Assembly (NCBI GenBank): GCA_009746045.1
Contig: RPFO01000084.1
Coordinates: 1,294,176 to 1,358,175, forward strand
Reading direction: 5' to 3'
Length of the DNA: 64,000 nucleotides
Source of the DNA: Mesostigma viride
Lineage: Eukaryota > Streptophyta > Mesostigmatophyceae > Mesostigmatales > Mesostigmataceae
Positions within the stretch are counted from its first letter, which is position 1, and the number at the start of each line of letters is the position of its first letter. Both the position numbers and the translations under genes were made by a program. A model generated the notes under the pieces. It was not told the origin of the DNA, did no database searches, and was given only the letters and a program-made list of their open reading frames with translations. Shown here one piece after another: positions 58,983-64,000 of this stretch.

Positions 58983-59842
58983 CCTGGAATCACCATCTCA
59001 CGAGCACAGCATCAGAATCACCATCTCACGATCAAATCTCCTGTGAATTTCAGAGCTTCCTGTTAACTGATTCCGGTGGAGGAGCAAGACGCGATGGAGG
59101 TTTTCAAACACCGCGCCTTTCCAAGTTCTTGGCTGTTTGCAGTTGCCTTGGCTGTTGGCAGTTGGCGCGGCCACTGCCAACAGCAGGCGCAACGTGCAAG
59201 GAATCTTGCACTGCGAAAATCGGACGGCCAAAATAAGCTCACCGCGCCGGAAATTCGAAATTGCGCCAAAAGTGGTCCCTGGGCACATGCAGGGGCTGAC
59301 GCAATTGCCTGGAGGGAATCGGATTCGGAACCTTTGGTACCTTTGCAACCGTCAGTCACTCAAGGTCACTATCTTACAGCGCGTGCTATCCAACGGTTAC
59401 TTATTCCCACGCCTGTTTCGTAACGGTGAAGAAATCATTATGATTGGAAAAAACTAAGAATATTGTGACTGACATCTCACGTCTCTCCTTAGTTGGTCCA
59501 AGTTTGTTTCAGCACACCGGAATATCTAATTGGTCTAAATCAGCTGCTATCTACAGTGCTGTAAGCGGAACCACCCACACTAATTTATCTAAATTCGTGC
59601 AGTACGGAAGCGCTTCTTTGCTATCGACCAAAACTCTATTGCGCGACGCAAAAAAAATCTGGACGTTCAGAGATTGATCCTAGTCGTTGTATTTTGCCGG
59701 CAGGAATCTCATTCCATTCACCAGAGTGAAACACGTCGCGGCGATGCCAGGCTCGTCACATACAGTATGCGGCTGCCTTGTTTTAAAACAAATTTTATTG
59801 TTAAAAAAAATCGGATCTCTTACCTTAGCAACGGCCACACGA
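58983..59842. other. Intergenic region between gene H and the CACTA element
   Basis: No convincing gene. A 12-bp perfect inverted repeat (GCTGTTGGCAGT) lies at 59151-59184. Several short open frames here lack features and are not called. Confidence 0.5.
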
Positions 59843-59851
59843 CACTGCGCC

Positions 59852-59888
59852 GTTTGGACCTTCGCACGCGGTTTGGACCTTCTCACGC
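59852..59888. repeat. Subterminal direct repeats of the CACTA-like element
   Basis: GTTTGGACCTTCGCACGC and GTTTGGACCTTCTCACGC are separated by one base and differ at one position. Confidence 0.7.
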
Positions 59889-59971
59889 AACCGGGACAAC
59901 AACCACACGGTGTATCTATACCTTACAATTTGGGAGACCTGCGCTAAGGACAGCCATAGCGACAGTGCTGG

Positions 59972-60010
59972 AGGGCCTGCATCGTCTGGAGTCGATACGA
60001 TGCAGGCCCT
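59972..60010. repeat. Hairpin 1 upstream of the CACTA transposase
   Basis: AGGGCCTGCATCGT and its exact reverse complement (14-bp arms) flank an 11-base loop. Confidence 0.85.
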
Positions 60011-60107
60011 GATCCGGTCCACAGTTTAGTGGATCTTTCCAATGATGATTGACCATCTTCCTTCTGGAATGTAGGTAGGTCGGGCAGCCATCATGACGTA
60101 GGATGGG

Positions 60108-60141
60108 AGGGCCTGCATCATCTTGACTTGATGCAGGCCCT
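60108..60141. repeat. Hairpin 2 upstream of the CACTA transposase
   Basis: AGGGCCTGCATCA and its exact reverse complement (13-bp arms) flank an 8-base loop. The arm sequence is nearly that of hairpin 1. Confidence 0.85.
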
Positions 60142-60179
60142 CTGACACGGTTCCAGCCTTGTTGTTTTATCGGTTCCAG

Positions 60180-63100
60180 ATGGCGAGCATGATGCACGGG
60201 TCTGTCGATGACTACATGATGGGTGGCATGCCTGCCGATGGCGGGCCTGAGCAGGAGGCCCGTGAGTTTGCCCGCAATTTCGAGGAAACTGTGCAAAGCA
60301 TTCGTACGGATACACCCCTCTATCCCGGGTCGTCTAAGATGGCCCTCGCGACGTCTTTGGAACTCCTGTCTCTGCTTGGCAAGAACAGCGCATCCGCCGT
60401 GTTTGCCGATGAGCTCTCCAACATACTACCACCGGGCAACCAGTTTCCAGAGTCGGTGGCCAAGGCAAAGTCTGTGATGAATAATTTAGGGCTGGGTTAC
60501 CAAGTGTACGATGCGTGCCCATGCGACGAGTATCTGTATAAAGACAAGACTGTAAAGCAATGCCCCGTTTGCAAGCTGAACCGGTATGAGACCTATGAAG
60601 ACCGGAGTGGAGAGACGGTTGTGACCACCAGACCGCATCGGCAGGTTCGCAAGTTTTCCCTGAAGGACCGGATCAGGGGCCTTTTCAGAATACCGGTGAT
60701 GGCCAAAGCATTTAGGTACGCGGTGGACAACCGAAGCAAGGAGCCTGACCACCCGCAGAAGAAGATCCACGGGATTAAAGGTCAGTTTGGCGCTGTCGTT
60801 TCCGCTTTTTTAAAAAATATTTCCCTTGCCAAGCTTGTTCTTGTGCACCGCTGCTGTTGAAGTGTTGATCCTCAAGGTATGCTGATTTAATTGTGGCTCT
60901 GGCTCGTGCAGCAAGGTACCTGGACTAAGTTTTGCATGCATGTTTGCTTTTTTCCTTGGTTTGAACTGTTTTCTTGTGCGTCCCTGAGTGCAGATACAAG
61001 GGCCTGGCAGCGGCTTTTGGACTTGTTCCCTGAGCTTGCATCTGATCCGAGAAATCTTTTCATCGGATGCTGCTTTGACGGTGTATGCCCTCGCTACTGG
61101 CTGGACACATATTCCTGCTGGCCATCATTGCATGGTCTGTTTTTTCAATCTGCCCGAGTGGGCCCACATCAACAAGCATTTCTGCCCCATGGTCCTCCTG
61201 GTGGGGGCACACCGAGGGCGAGCCCCAAAAAAGATGCGCATCTTCTTGGACCTATTCGTAGACGAGCTAATAGATCGAGCTTTTCAAAGGGTTTTATATA
61301 TGTGATGTACTTGACGACGCCAAGGGGGGATTCCAAACTGCATTCATACGTGTGGTGCTGCTGATGACCATGCATGACTATCCCGCATTTTCAAAGCTGA
61401 TCAACATGCCGGATGCAGGGTATGACGGGTGTTTAAAACATGGCCCAAAGTGGAAGGGGACGTATTTTTCAAACGGCAAGATTGTATTCCTGGGCAATGA
61501 CTGCATGCTCCCTGACACTGACCCACGTCGTGTTACCACGCAGCCCGACCCGGGTGACATGACTTATGCTGAATATCTGAACCATTGTGAGGACAGCGAG
61601 CGCCTACCTGAGGCCTTTTCGCGGCTTCCGTACTGGCCAGACCTGCAACGCCGGAATGCCATTGACGAGTTCCACCTGGCTTCGAATTTCTTCCTTCGCC
61701 TCGGGAATTGCACGAGTGGTAAGATATTTGATCTTTGTCATTGTTAAACTGGATGGTATTTTTAGTCTTGGAAGTTTGCTGCACGCATGCCACCTTATGC
61801 CCAAAAGGAACTTAATAAACTTTTTTTATGTGTTTTTATGGTTGCGTATTTGGGTGCACATGCAGGTGAAGCTGCCACCAGGTCGGTACGGCATCGCCTC
61901 AAGGAGCCCAATCTGAGCCCTGACTTGTGGATGACCAAGGAGGAGACCACAACGGTTGCTGCTGATGGAACGGAGAAGACCACAGTCAAATACAAGGGCA
62001 GTCAGCCAGTTTTTCAGCTGTCCAAGAGCGAGAAGAACGAGATCTGTGGTGAGTTGTGCGGCTGAGCATGGTTATGATTTCATAGTCCATGCTGCTTATA
62101 AAAGTTTATTTCAACAGAATGCTTATTCCAAGTACTCGTCTTTTCCATTTCAAGGCAAGACTTTTCCATTTCAATGCATGTCCTTGTAGCTATACTTAAT
62201 CCTTGTTTTATTAAATGGATCAAAATGTCTGAAGCTAACTCTCACTTTTCCTGTTGTTAGCTGTTTCTAGTTTGTTGCATGTTTAAGTGTTTTCCGTTAA
62301 AAGATGTGGCTTAAATCTCACAGTTTGTGTTGCTATTTTATGTGGGCATGTTCTTTTATGCAGATCTTGAGAGGCACATCAACAAGTCCTTGCCAGACTG
62401 CTTCACGGGAAACATCGTTGGGCTGCTGGCGCAGGGGAAGCCAGAGCACAAGGCCAAGACCCACGATAAGATTGTTTATTGGTGCAAGTATCTGCCGGTT
62501 TTGCTGCGCGGTCGTTTGCATCCGCGCGCACGGAGCGCGTTCCTTGAAGCTTCCGCAGCCTGGGACTGTGCCTTCAGCGGCCGCAGGGGCAGCTCGATGA
62601 AGTAGGGAAGATGATGGTGCGGTCAGCGGTGGCCATGGAGCGGGTGATACCCGCCAGTGAAATGTCCCGCTCCATGCATGCTGCAACACATTTGGCAGCC
62701 CAGATATCTGAGCTCGGCCTTCCTGACGGTCGGAACATGGCCTGGGGTGAGCGTGAGATGCAGGCGGTCACAGCGGGCCATATGTCTAATGTAAATGTGG
62801 AGAAGTCAATCCAGCGTTCATTCAACGAGTTCGAGGAGCTGACGTACCTGTCATACTTCATCCATGAGCAGACCGGGGTAAGTAATTTCTCACTGTATAT
62901 GATTGTTTTGATTGTGATTTTTTTTTGTTCGGTTGAGTCGTTTGCAGTTTTGCTTGGTTTTTTCTTGCCATGCATCCTTTCTGATAGCATGTCTTCTTTT
63001 TCCCTCCATGCCTGGATGCATCTGATGTCACATTGTGCAGATTAAGAGCAAGTACTACATTTGGGATGTTTTGACCACCGACCCCTCGCGCATGGTTGAG

Positions 63101-64000
63101 CTGGGCCGCCGCCGACGCCAAAATCATTACCGCTTTTCTTCAGGCGAGCTTGAGGAGGTGCGGGCGCTGTTGGTGGGGGATGCACTGCAGCGCGCGACTT
63201 ACACCGATCCGGAGAAGAATGGTGACCAGGAGTACTGGTAAGCTCGCCCCTTGTTTTGGACATTTTCTTGACATTTGCTAGTTAAAGTTGATCAGGCTTT
63301 GCGGATGTGGACTCCATACGTTGTTTATTGCACAGTAGTCCAGCTGTTTGAGTGTTTTGGTGATGACAAGCTTTGCATTTTTGGCCCTCAAACTTAATTG
63401 TTGACCATAGTAACGCTGTTGTGTACCTGCTATTGTGCTTGCGTGCATGTTCTGTATGCAGGGCGCACTACTGCAAGGAGTTGGGTCACGTGCAGCATTG
63501 GGCTGCGTTGAACAAGGCGCCTCTGGTGCCTGAGCGCATCAAGGCAGCTGTGGCAGGCGTGCGAGACAAAGCGGATGAATTCGACAAAGTGCGTATGTAT
63601 GGGTTCAACTATCGCACGGAGCACGCTGATCGCACGCAAGCTCGGCGGCACCAAAATTCTGGCATCGCGTACCACCAGCCTGATGGCGCGTTGCAGTTTG
63701 GGCACATAACACACATTTTGCAAACTGCCCTAGCATCGCCCATGCCAGCATGGGGATCGCAGTTGGTGCTGCATGAGGGTTGAGCTTTTCGACCCTGGTC
63801 ATGTCGCTCACCTTCCTAGTGAGAGGTTGATTGTGATCAGCAGTGCCGACGCCCCACGTAGCCCCAAGTTTGTTTTGCCAACATCGGTCAGTTCATGCAG
63901 TGGGGTATGTGGTCGACAAGTCGTTTGCGCCTGAAATGGTGGTGATTCCAGCCAAGCTGCCGTGGAACATGGTCAATGACGCGCAGGGCCCTTTGAGTAA
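60180..64000 (+). CDS. CACTA/EnSpm-type transposase gene (partial, six exons)
   Basis: This is the catalytic transposase of CACTA elements (TNPD/Transposase_21 type). Exons with GT/AG borders and matching phase are 60180-60780, 60994-61718, 61866-62048, 62364-62877, 63041-63237 and 63462 onward. Family landmarks run in order. First come YDACPCDEYLYKD, CPVCKLNRYE and KFSLKDRIRGLFRIP. Across intron 1 are DTRAWQRLLDLFPE and NLFIGCCFDGV, then NLPEWAHINKH, MRIFLDLFVDEL, FIRVVLLMTMHDYPAFSKLI and FLGNDCMLPDTDPRR. A DUF4218-like part (INKSLPDCFTG, KTHDKIVYWCKYLPVLLRG) and a DUF4216-like part (QNSGIAYHQPDG) follow. Frameshifts occur at a T6 run near 61143, near 61275, near 62570 and after 63775, so this copy is decayed or misread. 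Introns are AT-rich. ATG 60180 is the first Met. The gene runs past the window end. Confidence 0.85.

Larger units (their letters stand above)
59843..64000 (+). mobile_element. CACTA/EnSpm-like DNA transposon (right part outside window)
   Basis: The transposase gene at 60180-64000 defines it. A possible left terminus is CACTGCGC at 59843, followed by two direct repeats of GTTTGGACCTTC (59852-59888) and two long hairpins (59972-60010, 60108-60141), typical of subterminal transposase-binding repeats. The right end is not in the window. The terminus is a proposal; the transposase is secure. Confidence 0.6.

Noticed and set aside
59076-60012. Overlapping short frames between gene H and the CACTA gene
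   Set aside because: No domain, splice or composition support; the region contains repeats and hairpins.
1-64000. CRISPR arrays, phage genes or bacterial operons
   Set aside because: No regularly spaced short repeats with unique spacers; genes are eukaryotic retroelements and intron-containing genes.

Overview
This is GC-rich eukaryotic nuclear DNA, probably from an alga of the green lineage. Spliceosomal introns with GT/AG borders are AT-rich against GC-rich exons, there are no bacterial operon features, and the window is almost entirely transposable elements. The organism guess is low confidence. I see no tRNA, rRNA or CRISPR array.

Layout. Positions 1-23921 and 24697-48652 are two near-identical copies of one block, separated by a 124-N assembly gap (23922-24045), a minisatellite and the outer end of the second copy's DIRS element. 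Each block is a three-level nest. (1) A DIRS/PAT-like tyrosine-recombinase retrotransposon on the minus strand carries gag, RT-RNase H and recombinase genes and split direct repeats (complete at 24201-44964; left-truncated at 1-20236). (2) A plus-strand Copia-like LTR element, here called B (1201-16542; 25897-41271), sits in the end of the DIRS pol gene with target duplication GAACA. (3) A minus-strand Copia-like element, C (3063-11571; 27759-36299), sits at the end of B's gag with target duplication CGGTG. To the right of the DIRS element lies the 3' part of a minus-strand intron-containing gene, here called gene H (unknown function).

Gene H continues right in the second copy to 50417. There a third Copia-like element, D (50418-58864, plus strand, target duplication ATTGT, LTRs apparently identical), splits its first exon; the exon resumes in frame at 58865-58982. 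From about 59.8 kb to the window end lies a CACTA/EnSpm-type element with a six-exon transposase gene, open at the right edge.

The most interesting signal is what B, C and D share. All three place the aspartic-protease-like domain between integrase and reverse transcriptase (Gag-IN-PR-RT-RH), not upstream of integrase as in standard Copia. They have an HGDD box instead of YVDD, an integrase second-Asp motif D-x-Q-F-x-C, and a short D-x29/31-E spacing. C and D have LTRs ending AGTT...AACT instead of TG...CA. In B (after removing C) and in D, gag ends at TGA CTAG, a known leaky-stop context, with the same frame open downstream toward pol. The DIRS gag carries the same heptamer as an in-frame stop near its N terminus.

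Most genes are broken by single-base shifts, several at homopolymers, and the two block copies often repair each other's breaks. Sequencing or assembly indels are therefore a likely contributor besides real decay.
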